Source: Brachypterus glaber
Taxonomy: Eukaryota > Arthropoda > Insecta > Coleoptera > Kateretidae
Direction of reading: 5' to 3'
Assembly (NCBI GenBank): GCA_958510825.1
Contig: OY294048.1
Span: 32,763,026 to 32,827,025, forward strand
DNA: 64,000 nucleotides
The notes beneath the pieces were generated by a model. It ran no database searches. It worked only from the letters and a program-made list of their open reading frames with translations, and was not told where the DNA came from. A program made the position numbers and the translations under genes. Shown one piece after another: positions 53,418-64,000 of this stretch. Each line of letters starts with the position of its first letter. The stretch's first letter is position 1.

Positions 53418-53855
53418 CATTGGCTGCGTTCAATGGAAACAGCAAAACTCATCGAAACTCATCAAAAGCTATCAAATCACTAATGAACGATGTGATGAGT
53501 TTCGATTGACAGATGTCGCGGCAATCATTCCTCATCAACGTTTTGAGATGATTACTTTTGATTGATTTTTTAAAAGCGCGGGAATGTACTTTTTGTGCAT
53601 ATTTATAACCTCAAATAATAATAATAGTAATAATTAGGTTTTTGGATTTTAATCAAATTAAATTGTAAACATATTGTAATTTATAATGTGCTGGCTAATT
53701 GCTTTATAGTAAAGGTCATTTAATAAATTAAAAAAAAAACCTCAAATGGTGGTTGTGACAAGTGACAGATATTAGCCGTTCAGCAGTTTGCTAGCAAAAC
53801 TTATCATTTGATGACTTTTGATTAGTTTTGCTGTTTCTATTGAACGCAACCATTG
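53418..53855. mobile_element. 428-bp MITE with CATTG flanks
   Basis: The element is 53423-53850. GCTGCGTTCAATGGAAACAG with CAAAACTCATCG faces TTAGTTTTGCTGTTTCTATT and GAACGCAAC. CATTG stands at 53418-53422 and 53851-53855, a probable 5-bp target duplication. The transposase class is unclear. Confidence 0.7.
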
Positions 53856-54517
53856 TCTGGCCTCTTTGCTTGATAAGCAACGAACGCGGTAGGTACTACC
53901 AGAGACTACTATCTCTGGTACTACCTTGCGTCCTAATGTATTGGTCAGATGGGCGGTGCGCTTAAGTCCGATTCTAAAATAGCTCGTCCCATTACGAGGC
54001 TTACTAATAATATGAATATTATAATCACATAATAAAGTTCAGCAACGCTATTAAGTTTTTAGGGAAAACCGTTCAACAACTAGGCTATAATTATTAAAAA
54101 ATATTTTTTAACTGAGTTTTTAATGTACAAGTTTTAAAAACTTATAATTTATATTATGCAATGAGTAAGCGAATTTTTTTGCACGAGCATGAATATCTAT
54201 GCCGCTAAGGCAAGTCCCATACGAATTGCATATACTATTTTTTCTACAACCTATAGGATGCAAAATATTGCCTAAATTGTTAAAAAGGACAAAAAAGATT
54301 TAGAAATGTTGTTGTAAAACGTCATTTTAAACTCGTAAGCAACGCTGAAAACAGAATGTGCAAGCACTAAGTAGGTTGTAGAAAAATATTAAAATAATTT
54401 TGTTTTCCGTACCTATAATACGAGGAAGTTTATAATTTATCTCGGGACCAATAGAATGGAATTTTAAAATTTTAATAAAATTATTTTATAATTGATACGA
54501 ATTAATCAAACTAATTA

Positions 54518-55644
54518 TACAGGGCGATTCAGAAATAAGTTACAAAATTTTAAGGGGCGAGTCTAGGTCCAAAAATATGAAAAAAAGTTCCTATAAAGGT
54601 TGGTCTGGAAATGACCCTCCTAAGGGTACATCTGAAAAGTAGTTTTTATTTAATATCTCTGGAACCCTATAAACCACAGTAACGAATTTTTGCACATGCC
54701 TTAATATTGATAAAGGTTATCATTTTATGTAATTTTTATTTGGTAATTTTAAACAGGGGCGTGCAAAATGGAAGGGTGATGTCACTTTTTTGCCCCAAAC
54801 TTTTTTATCTGTAGATTTTCTGACATTTTCTCAATAGCATATTAATCTTTAATTAAAAATACATAAAAAAGGTACTACTTGTTTAACACCGTAGGGCCAA
54901 CCGTTTTCGAGAAAATTGCAATTAAAGAGGCAGTTTTACATTCTGAGCATCATAAAAAGGAACTAAAAAATGCACCAATAAAAATTTTAATACTGCAGGG
55001 CGATTCTACATCAAAAACTATAAAAAAAATCCCATACGCAAATAACTACAAACCGCTTTTAAGGGAGCTACGGTGTTACTCTTTAAGACGCCATAGTACA
55101 CTTAAAACTGATTTTTGAACCTAGATGTATAGGAGCTTTTTTTCATAGTTTTTAATGTAGAATCACCCAACATTATTTAAATTTTTATTGCTGCATTTTT
55201 TAGTTCTGATTTTTGATGCTCAGAACGTGAAATTGCCTCTTTTAGTTTCTTGAAAACGGTTGGCCCTACGGTGTTACATAAAGAGTACCTTTTTTATCTA
55301 TTTTTAATTAAAGGTTAATATTTTATTAAGAAAATATAAAAAAACTACAGATAAAAAAGTTTAGGACAAAAAGTTGACATCGCCCCCTCATTTTGCACGT
55401 CCCTGGTTAAAATTACCAAATAAAAATTACATAAAACGATAACCTTTATCAATATTAAGGCATGTACAAACATTTGTTACTGTGGTTTATAGGGTTCCCG
55501 AGTTATTAATTAAAAACTACTTTTCAGATGTACACTTAGGAGGGTCATTTCCGGATCAACCTTTATAGGAACTTTTTTTCATATTTTTGGACCTAGAATC
55601 GCCCCTTAAAATTTTGTAACTTATTCCTGAATCACCCTGTATAG
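54518..55644. mobile_element. 1.13-kb palindromic element, TACAGGGTGATTC family
   Basis: TACAGGGCGATTCAGAAATA and GGTCCAAAAATATGAAAAAA face TTTTTTTCATATTTTTGGAC and TATTCCTGAATCACCCTGTA. The inner arms carry GGCCAACCGTTTTCGAGAAA and its partner. Longer relative of 1837-2719. Confidence 0.75.
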
Positions 55645-55665
55645 AATGTGTCCTAAGAACCAGTA

Positions 55666-56120
55666 TACAGGATAATTCTTAAATACCTACACTTCTTTTA
55701 AGGGTTGATTCTGCATCAGAAAATATGAAAAAAAGTTCCTTTAAACATATTTTCGAAAACGGCTCGTAAGGAAGCTACATCAAAAGAGGTTCTAAAAATT
55801 GGATTTTTATTTAATAACTCAGGAACACTTTGTGTTAACGAGGTTTGGCATAGGATCTATTCTTAAAAAGACCTATAATCCTACATTACTTTAATGTAGT
55901 TATTTTAACCAGGGGCGTGCGAAATGGGCCTAAACTTTTTTCTGCTTAACTTTTTTGTAGTTTTATTGTCATGGTACAATTCCTTAGGTAAAAATAAAAA
56001 AGTTACTCTTGGTGTAATGCCGGATTAACCGTTTTCGAGAACAATGCAATTGAAATCGAAAAATGTTGAAAATCAAAATGGAAACAGGATGCGATATAGG
56101 GTTAAAAACTAAAATTGTTA
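55666..56120. repeat. One-arm relic of the same palindromic superfamily
   Basis: TATACAGGATAATTCTTAAA followed by GGGTTGATTCTGCATCAGAA and AACCGTTTTCGAGAACAATG matches a left arm. No right arm follows. Confidence 0.55.
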
Positions 56121-57358
56121 AAACTGATTTATATGTAACTGGGTTTTTGGACACTTTCTATATTTTAGAGCAATCTATTTTAGTTAAGTTTTAATTTATC
56201 ATATTTAATATATTTTATACGTTTTAATGTAGTAGTTTATACTATAACTGCTTAAATGTTAGTTTGATTATTTTTATTAAAATAGTCAATTATTATTACT
56301 TATTCATAATTTTATGGGTGGTCAGTAAAAACTGTATTCTTTAAGAATATGTCTAATGGTAACTTAATCTTACATAATGGTTTACTAAATAGTGGCTTTT
56401 AAAATTCACTTAAAAATAATGTATTTAAAAATACAAAAAGTGCTGTGTCTGTCGAATTGTATGTGCATGTCAAAAGTCCTCCTCCCTTTAACTTTTGAAC
56501 GGAACAAAATATCAAAATTTATAACACATAAATAACATGAAACAAAGAACACTGGTCGACAAATCTGAAGATTTCTCTAACTGAGATTCCAGACATAGGT
56601 TTATACTAATTTTGGGTCGCTGAATCCAAATCAGAAGGCCGTTTGTCTCCATCACACTCAATTTTTTTATATCATAAAAAAGTTAAAATTAGGAAAATCG
56701 ATTTTGTGTAATTACAAGAAAATGCTTTGACTTATCACATTAAAATTAAGTACGGTTAATAGTGGTAATATAAGTTATTTATTCCCCTACTTACCCAAAA
56801 ATACAATTGTGTGTATGTCAGAGGCGTGCGTTCTAAAGTGTTTCTGTAATATATTTCTCCAACAAAATTTATGTTTAAGAATTTTACAATTTCGATAAAA
56901 AATTATTATTTATTGATTAATTTTACGTAAAAAAGATATTGGACCTTTTGATCAAAGCTCAATAGTTTTCGAGAAAAATAGGTTTAAACATATCTCTGCA
57001 AGTTCCACTAAGAAAAAAACTGCTACCAACAAGATAATACTTTCTCCTATAAGTCTAGGTTTGGATTTGGTTTAAATTAATTTTTTTATTTTTATTTTAA
57101 TAAACCTATGTGTGTTTCAAGTTAATATCTTAGTTCAAAAGTTAAAGGGCGGGACTTTAGACACGCACTGTATCTTGTTTATAAACGATGTTTCTACAAA
57201 ACAAATATTTAAATCAACATAGATTACTATTGCATTGGGTTAAAATTTTTTTGTGCCTAATTTTTCTCCAGTGACCTGTCATATTCAGAATATTCAGAGA
57301 CTCCTCTCTAATATTTATTGACTTTCTATTATAATAGCTTCCCAAGCCTTTAAATACT
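56121..57358. other. AT-rich spacer with repeat phrases
   Basis: CCTTTAACTTTTGAACGGAA (56490) and AGTTCAAAAGTTAAAGGGCG (57131) form an inverted pair, so a decayed ACAGTGCGG-type element of about 700 bp lies at 56455-57175. No gene. Confidence 0.45.
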
Positions 57359-57982
57359 CTTAACCCCTTCACAGTGATTGACCTCTATAGAGGCAAAATA
57401 GTTCGTGCCATTAATGTGTATGACCGCTATAGCAACATCTAAAATTATCAGTTTACCATTAGTTTATTTTCCATGATTTTGTAACGTCACAGGGTTTTTG
57501 GGGTCGCTGATTACGAATCTGATGCCAGTTTTCCAATTTTTTTTATAGTTTCTCGGATTTGCTTAAAACTTGGCACTCGGGGGTTTTTTGGGTCGCTGAT
57601 TACGAATCTGGTGCCGGTTACCCAAAATTCAAAATGGCGGATCCAATATGGCGGATTAGATTTTTTATTTTCACGGAGAATTTAATCCGCCCTATTTTGG
57701 AAAACCCCAATAATCCCTGAGTACCAAGTTTCGCAAATCCGAACAACTTTAAAAAATCTAATCCGCCATTATGAACGATAAAAATTTGTTTATTCGTTTA
57801 TACTCTTTACATCGACCTTTATTTAAAGGTATTTTAAGATTAAGAGTGTTAAAATTATACTATAAAGTTTCTTCAGATTCAATTATTCAATTCCTTAAAT
57901 TTTAAATTCTGACCTCGGATTCAGATTCAGCGACCCAAAAACATACAATATGATATTTTTACTGCACTGTGAAAGGGTTAAG
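57359..57982. mobile_element. 624-bp inverted-repeat element with GGGTCGCTGATTACGAATCT motifs
   Basis: CTTAACCCCTTCACAGTG faces CACTGTGAAAGGGTTAAG at the ends. GGGTCGCTGATTACGAATCT occurs twice (57501, 57591), and GATTCAGATTCAGCGACCC (57931) is its counterpart near the right end. Related phrases are at 4559, 56612, 60273 and 60391. Confidence 0.65.
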
Positions 57983-59814
57983 CAAAACAAGGTATATTCT
58001 ACCTAAAAATATACCTTTGTGATACTTGGGTTTAAATAAGATTTTTATGTCGAAATAAAAATATGTGTAGTTGCCGGATCTGGCTATACTATATTTCCAG
58101 AAGCTGAGAAAATTGTTCAAATGTTAGCTACAACAAATTGAGTGTTATCCAGTGTAATAGAATCACTTAGAAATTTTAAACTAATTTAACATATACAAAA
58201 ATGTTACTTGTCTGTATACAGTCTGTATTATAATTAATATTTAAAACTTTGTGGCATGCTGGAAAGGAGAGGCTCGTTTATCTCGCCAAAATCTACCGCG
58301 CCTGCGCCACATTTTCCGCGGGTCTGTTTACACGCGCTCTACATAAAAGCGCCACTAACACAAAAACAAACCATATTATATTTAAAATTTTAGGATATAA
58401 TCGGATTTTTTTCTATAAAACTCGCTGCCGGTTTGTTTTTAAAATTTATATTGCCAAGATTGAGCAAGAATAAAACGGTATTGGCGAACTATTTATTTTG
58501 ACTTGTCAGTACGTCAAAATTAAGTTAACATATGGACTTAAATTTCGAAACCTCGTGTCTCAAAATAGCTATTTTCCTAACAAGTGCGGAAAATCCTCTT
58601 TACGCATGCGTTAGGAACAATACTTTTCCTACGAGCAGGGTTAAAATAAAATGTACTTTTATATTTTATGAAATAAATCGAAATAAATCTTATTTTCATA
58701 ATTTTTCAATAAAAAAAAAAATAATTAACAGATAAAAAATTTAAACATTTTGGATGGATGGATAAATATAACAAGAATAACAATACGCAATTCAGAAATT
58801 AAACAATATGCGTGCGGAAAAAGTGATCTTTCCGCACGCTCGTAGGAAAAATCAATGTTCAGTTCCTTGTACTATTACTGTTCATTATGACTGCTAACGC
58901 ATAATTATACAAACTCCAATTTAATATAACGTAACTTTTTAACTAATTTGAATAGTTAATTGGAGTTTGTATCGGTTAATAAGTTATTAATAATAATTTA
59001 TTAATTATTAATAATAACAAGCAACCGAAAATCGATTTTTTGAGATACGAGGTTTTGAAATTTACAAGTAGATATTAATTATTATACATAGACAAACTAG
59101 AGTTATTAAACAAGAAGAAAATAATACGCTTTTAATTGATTTCATTGCTTTTAGGAAAGAAAATCCGAAGTGTATCATTTGATTAAATAACTTTTCTAAT
59201 TATTTTAATATGTACATAGGTACCAAATATGTAAATATGTACTTACCAAATTATATTGTTTACTATTTAAAAATTTAAAGGTCAGGTGCGTTAAATGACG
59301 GCGTGCGCGCGCAGCGCGATTATTGCTACCTGTGCGGTTAAAAAATTGCGCGGTAAATGTGGGCATCGCATAAAAAACTTCCAGTGTCTAATCATTTTAA
59401 ACAAAGTGAATTATTTATTTATTTTTATACAAGTTTGTGGCATTTTAAAGTACCTAATTTTTATTTTTTTTTATTATAGACAATAAAGAAGTTATGTTTA
59501 AAATTTCTAATTTATTGACATATAATTGTATACAATTATAATACAATTATAATATTATAATATCTTCTAAGGGCACGAATTCTTATTATTTATTGATTGT
59601 TGATAAATTTTATTTTGTAAATACATATATTTTGGTTAAAAATTACAATTTTACATTAATTTTTACTCTACTTTTGGCAACTGAACAACAACTGGACTAT
59701 GTTTATTAAAATCAGTCAACAAATACAAAAACACAGAAAAAATCCTAGCAATTCTGTATTTGTTGCTTATTGCATCGTCTAAATTAAATTTAAATTATTA
59801 ATAATTTTTTAATA
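57983..59814. other. Spacer with GC-richer islands and small hairpins
   Basis: GC-richer islands at 58250-58350 and 59280-59365 (GCGTGCGCGCGCAGCGCG) stand out in AT-rich DNA. The hairpin GTGCGGAAAAAGTGATCTTTCCGCAC is at 58811-58836. ACAAACTCCAATT ... AATTGGAGTTTGT is at 58909-58970. No gene recognised; the islands could be promoters of unseen first exons. Confidence 0.4.
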
Positions 59815-59822
59815 GTAAATAC

Positions 59823-60131
59823 TTATAATGTAAATGTCTGAGAATACAAACATACCAAATCCAAGGTGTGTTTTGAGATATTCACATAGTTAAATTTAGC
59901 TTGACTAGCTTTATCACCATACCTCGGGCAAAAGCGAGCTGTTTTTCGTTCATGAGCGTAGCATAAATTCAAGTTGTCTCTGGTTTTAATTAGAAGCGAC
60001 CGCAAGACGTCTGTTCCCACACCACAAGAACGCAACGCCAGTGTATCTATGATAAAAACCAATAAAGATAACAAAAGATGACTAATCGCTCGCAATTGCC
60101 CGGGCTGTTTATCACAATGCAAAAAGACCAT
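59823..60131 (-). CDS. Possible exon, hydrophobic N-terminus, unidentified
   Basis: A 102-codon frame starts MVFLHCDKQPGQLRAISHLL with LSLLVFIIDTLAL, a signal-anchor-like stretch, then RSCGVGTDVLRSLLIKTRDN and ARFCPRYGDKASQ. GC content is higher than around it. No family recognised and no splice partner found. It may be a chance frame in a promoter or an older exon. Confidence 0.25.
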   Translation of the reverse strand: MVFLHCDKQPGQLRAISHLLLSLLVFIIDTLALRSCGVGTDVLRSLLIKTRDNLNLCYAHERKTARFCPRYGDKASQAKFNYVNISKHTLDLVCLYSQTFTL

Positions 60132-61490
60132 GTGGCGATCGAACGCGAAAACAATAACACAGCTCTACAAAATAAAATACATTTTAAGGTGCCTGTGTTC
60201 TGTCAACGGATTCTGAAATGACGTCGAAATAAAAAAAAATTTGCAGAAAATTAGTGGTCAAGTATTTTTGAGGTCACTGAAACCGAATCCGATGTTAAAT
60301 ATTCAAAATCAAAATGACTGATACAATATGGCGTCGAAACGTACAAGGCGATAAGGTATTTTCTATATTCGCCAATTTTAAATTTTTAACATTGGATTCG
60401 GCTTTAGCAACCTCAGATACCCTAGGATTAGTCCCAGCAACGAAGCACAAAAATCACCGTTTGCCCCAAAAAACCAAAAGATTTCAAAATTGTTACAAAT
60501 GTAGTTTAGACCTTTCTAATGAACGTATCAAAAGTTCTCATCAATTGAAGTTGAGCTCGCGCCGCCATCTTGATTTTAAGGTACAATTTTGCAGCTTTTT
60601 GTAAATAACTTCTAAACAGTCGATTTTTCTCTACAAAACACTTGCTTAAAACTTTTTTTCAGACTTGCTTACTTTCTGAGAAAATCAGAAAATGGTCAAA
60701 AACTGTCCAATACCTTAATTTTAAGGTAAACGTTTGGAGTTTTTTGCAAATATCTTCCAAATGGTCAACTAATTGAAAAATAAGTTATTATAAAAGAGAA
60801 AATTATAAAATTCTCTACAAAATACGTAGTAAACATTTTTTTGTATCTTACTTAGTTTTTGAGAAAATGGGCAAAAAATGTGTAGATATTTTGATTTTAT
60901 GGTAAACTGTTGGATTTGGATTTTATTGTCGACCTGATACTCGAGAATTCACATAAAACGAAATTTCTACATCTAGTTTAAGCAAATATTAAAAAAAGTT
61001 TATATCATCTTTATCAAGTTAGTTAAGGAAAAAGTACGCCATCACTTTTGCAGAGAATTTCATAAGAATTATTTTTTATCAAAACTTATTTTTTTTTAAT
61101 ATTTTCCGTTAAGAAGATATTTGCAAAAAATTCCAAAAGTGTTTCTTAAATTCAAGATATCAGCACAATTGCAGAGTGGGGGCAGGCAACCAGCGGTAGC
61201 TTCTAATCAGTGCTGAATTTATGCCACGCTCATGACCAAACAAACGGCTCCCTCATCCCCGGGGTATTTTCATTACATACTATCGATTTATAGGAAACTC
61301 GACACTTTGAGGTCGTTTTTCTTTTCTGGTCTGTTTGTATTTTCATTCCTCCATTTTACAAATGTTTTTGGAAAATGTATTAAATATAATTAAATGATAT
61401 TCAGTTTACGTTAAATTTATGGTAACCTTAGAGCACTGTTTTAATTACATCCATAGTTAATAATAATATAAGTGAACTAGGATTTTCTTA
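60132..61490. other. AT-rich spacer with repeat phrases
   Basis: GAGGTCACTGAAACCGAATC (60270) and GATTCGGCTTTAGCAACCTC (60392) form a small inverted pair. TTTTTGCAAATATCTTC-like phrases repeat through 60600-61150. No gene seen. Confidence 0.4.
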
Positions 61491-62582
61491 TACAGTGCGC
61501 TTCAAAAATAACCCCCTCTTAAATGTTTAAGGAGTAGAGATATCAACAAATTTATAACGCGTAAATAAAACTTTTTAAACTAATTTTTGAATATATTTGA
61601 TATAATATGTTTAACTTTTAAAATGTGGGCAGGGGTTTTTTTAATAGAAAGGGGGTCGTGTAATACATCATTTTAAAGCTTATAAAATTCTCTATTTGAC
61701 CATATATATTTATTTTTTTTATACATTTTTTAAGGATTTAAAATTTGGTTGAAACTGGGTATTTTTGTTAAATTTTCTTTAAAAAAATCAAAACATTTTT
61801 GATAACTTATAACTAATAAGCTTATTAGTTTCATGATGCAAAAACGTAAATTATACTTTTAAACTAATTTTAATTAATATAAATAAAACTTTACAAAAAA
61901 GTCTTAAAAAATGTAACTTTTTAGAAAATAAAAACTTTTCGCAAAAAAAATTAACCGACTTCTATGTATCTAAGTAAAAAATAAAAAATACTGAAGTCGG
62001 TGCCAATTTCACCATTCCCTAAATTAATTACTAACAATTATTTTTTTATTATTTTATTATTGTTTGCTGTGGAATTGGCACCGACTTAAGTATTTTTAAT
62101 TTTTTTTTTTAGAGGCATAGAAGTCGGTTCATTTTTTTTGCGAAAAGTTTTAAAACGGGACCACCTCATGAGTGCCCTCTTTAAGTTGCAAAAAGTTTCA
62201 TCAAATTCCGTTCTTTCGTTCCAAAGTTATGCGGGAAGAAACATAAAAAAAAACAAAGTCACGCGTCGAACTGATAACCTCCTCCTTTTTGGAAGTCGCT
62301 TAAAAATAATCAAAATCATAAAAAAATATTAAAAAAATAAAAATATATTAAGTCGAATAGAGAATTTAATTTGCTTTATAATGATGTATTACACAAACCT
62401 CATTTAAGTTCAAAAAAATTCTCATATACCCACATTTTAAAAGCAAAAACGAGCAAAAAATATCAAATATAAGCTAAAAGATAGCTTGTTGTCTTATTTA
62501 CGTGTTTCAAATTAGATGTCGACATCCCAACTAGTTCAAAAGTTAAGAGGGGATGCGGGGGTGACTTTTGGGCCGCACTGTA
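61491..62582. mobile_element. 1.09-kb palindromic element, TACAGTGCGC family, with a nested repeat
   Basis: TACAGTGCGCTTCAAAAATA faces TGACTTTTGGGCCGCACTGTA. AAAGCTTATAAAATTCTCTA and its counterpart pair inside. Nested at 61935-62152 is a second inverted pair, CTTTTCGCAAAAAAAATTAACCG / GGTTCATTTTTTTTGCGAAAAG, with CGACTTCTATG / CATAGAAGTCG. Next to it stands TGATAACCTCCTCC...GAAGTCG, a phrase common in insect mobile repeats. Confidence 0.65.
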
Positions 62583-63110
62583 AAGACATTAGTATTTTGT
62601 TTAAACTTGCAACTAAAATTGTTAAAATGTAAATTCAATTTATTTTAAAATTAATAAATTTGAATTAATTAATTAATGTATAATACAAAAATAAAACTTT
62701 TTACTCCGTTTTGACAAAGTAATTTAACAAAAAAAAAAATACGAAATCACATGCCTTTGGATAAAAGTTATTTTAATATTAATAAAAATGCAATATTTTA
62801 ACTAGAATGGGTAGTAACTATTCCAAAATCTTTAACACAAATAATTATTAGCATTATAATGCTAAGATTTTATAAATTTGAAATGAAGTATATCAGTCAT
62901 TTTTACAATGGACTAAAGAGTGTTTTTATTACAATAATACTTGCAAGTTTTACCATGTAAATAACTTTTTTTTGTTAAACTTTTAATGTGCAAATAATTT
63001 TTACGTGTAACGTTACCGAATTTCAAAATTGTGATATGAAATGAATAAAAGTTAGATACCTACATTATGAATTTTATTTAAAATCTTTTTAAATTTTTAA
63101 TCGATTATTT
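62583..63110. other. AT-rich spacer
   Basis: Nothing recognised beyond AT-rich runs. Confidence 0.4.
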
Positions 63111-63336
63111 TTTAACTATGGTCTGTTTCATCAAGCAAGAGAGTAAATTAAAAATCGCACAGTAAATATTTTTACAACAGGTTTGAATAGTATATGTTTG
63201 TGTATAGAATATAGTTTTTTTTATAAAATAAACTACGCAGTATATTTGAACATCCAATATTCGAATCTGTTTTGAAAATATTCACTGTGCGATTTTTAAT
63301 TTACTCTCTTGCTTGATGAAACATACCATAGTTTAA
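63111..63336. mobile_element. 216-bp MITE with TTTAA target duplication
   Basis: The element is 63116-63331. CTATGGTCTGTTTCATCAAG and CAAGAGAGTAAATTAAAAAT face their complements (ATTTTTAATTTACTCTCTTG, CTTGATGAAACATACCATAG). TTTAA stands at 63111-63115 and 63332-63336. Long high-identity arms suggest youth. Confidence 0.8.
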
Positions 63337-63419
63337 AATAATATTTATTATATTATGTAATTTCTATAGTTTATACAATGTGACTTTAAAGTATCACAGA
63401 GTCCTAAACCCAATTTAAT

Positions 63420-63600
63420 TTTTAAATAATGGTCAAAGCAAACAACCAGAGGATATTGGTAGAGTGGGCCCTATATATTATAGGCTATTCATAACCGTCA
63501 ACAGCAAAATCGTAGCAGATAATCGTTTTCGGAAGATACTGCTAAAAGTTCTTGGTAATGGTGCTGTTTCTTTACAATTTTAAGTATAATTTGAAAATTT
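63420..63600. repeat. Arm shared with the 39.4-42.8 kb complex
   Basis: ATGGTCAAAGCAAACAACCA, GATATTGGTAGAGTGGGCCC, then TTTTCGGAAGATACTGCTAA and AAGTTCTTGGTAATGGTGCT match 42640-42765 inverted and 41420-41500 direct. In both places a LINE fragment follows. Confidence 0.6.
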
Positions 63601-63604
63601 ATAT

Positions 63605-64000
63605 AAAAATTCTAGTTAAATTAAACTGGTAACTAAACATATTCGCAATTTAATTAATTCTAATCAGCATGGTTTTTCTAGAGGAAAATCAACAGTTACA
63701 AACTTATTAATTCACGTAAATTATATTTTTAGTGATATGGAGTTAGGTATTCAAGTTGATTCTATCTATACAGACTTTAAAAATGATTTGGTCGGGTTGA
63801 TATTGGTTGTATCTTCTAAAACTTAAATTGTATGGTATAACAGGTCCACTGTGTAACTGTTTAAAAAGTTATCAAAGTTATCTCACTGATAGAAAGCAAA
63901 TAGTTGTAATATTCGTTGTATTATCAGGATTTTTTTTATATTTTATAGATGTAACATCAGGCGTGCCTCAAGGGTCTCACTTAGGACCTACCCTCTTTTT
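63605..64000 (+). mobile_element. LINE reverse transcriptase fragment running off the right edge
   Basis: With frame breaks, the plus strand reads NLINSNQHGFSRGKSTVTNL and YTDFK, then KLYGITGPLCNCLKSYQ and YLTDRKQIVVI, then VTSGVPQGSHLGPTLF. These are RT fingers and palm blocks of jockey-type LINEs, with the SGVPQGSxLGP block. The FxDD catalytic box would lie beyond the edge. Stops and shifts show it is dead. Confidence 0.85.

Overview
The window is AT-rich animal nuclear DNA, most likely from an insect. Genes have GT-AG introns, some only 52-58 bp long. Five single-copy housekeeping genes can be read with exact exon joins: DDRGK1, SMYD5, ALG13, a p24 cargo receptor of the TMED4/9 (eclair) type, and Mediator subunit 28. 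Between and inside them lies a dense cover of transposons. A beetle or related insect fits the gene style and the jockey-like LINE fragments, but I cannot name a species.

Layout. 1-11.8 kb is repeat-rich: a decayed CGGBP1/hAT-like reading frame at the left edge, several palindromic elements, and one proline-rich coding exon of an unknown gene (7133-7325, minus). At 11826-15542 sits an apparently intact hAT transposon with matching 13-bp termini, an exact 8-bp target duplication and an uninterrupted four-exon transposase of 670 codons. Its right end lies 71 bp before the DDRGK1 start codon. DDRGK1 (15614-16810, plus) converges on SMYD5 (19641-22940, minus). Between them are a decayed second copy of the SMYD5 3' end, two tRNA-Lys primer-binding-site-like sequences, a LINE fragment and a 1.2-kb foldback element. 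SMYD5 and ALG13 (23142-23693, plus) are head to head across 201 bp. The p24 gene (25436-27010, minus) and MED28 (starts 27335, plus) are a second head-to-head pair.

MED28 is stretched over about 18.3 kb. Exon 1 is at 27335-27424, a penultimate exon at 38053-38230 and the last exon at 45604-45626. The middle exons were not found and may lie in the 200-N gap at 28547-28746. Its introns, and the region from 46 kb to the right edge, hold mostly palindromic repeats, LINE pieces and simple repeats. After the MED28 stop codon (TGA) the same frame stays open through ten Arg-Gly pairs written with varied codons, which suggests a lost or read-through C-terminal tail.

The dominant repeat theme is the palindromic element. 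A dozen or more units of 0.7-1.5 kb begin near TACAGGGTG or TACAGTGCGG and end in its inverted complement, usually next to TA. One of them (31781-32660) still encodes, in both arms, a DUF4817-type helix-turn-helix of a Tc1/mariner-like transposase, which ties at least that family to Tc1/mariner. Smaller MITEs have recognisable target duplications (TTA, TAT, CATTG, TTTAA). All calls were made by reading the sequence. No database search was run.
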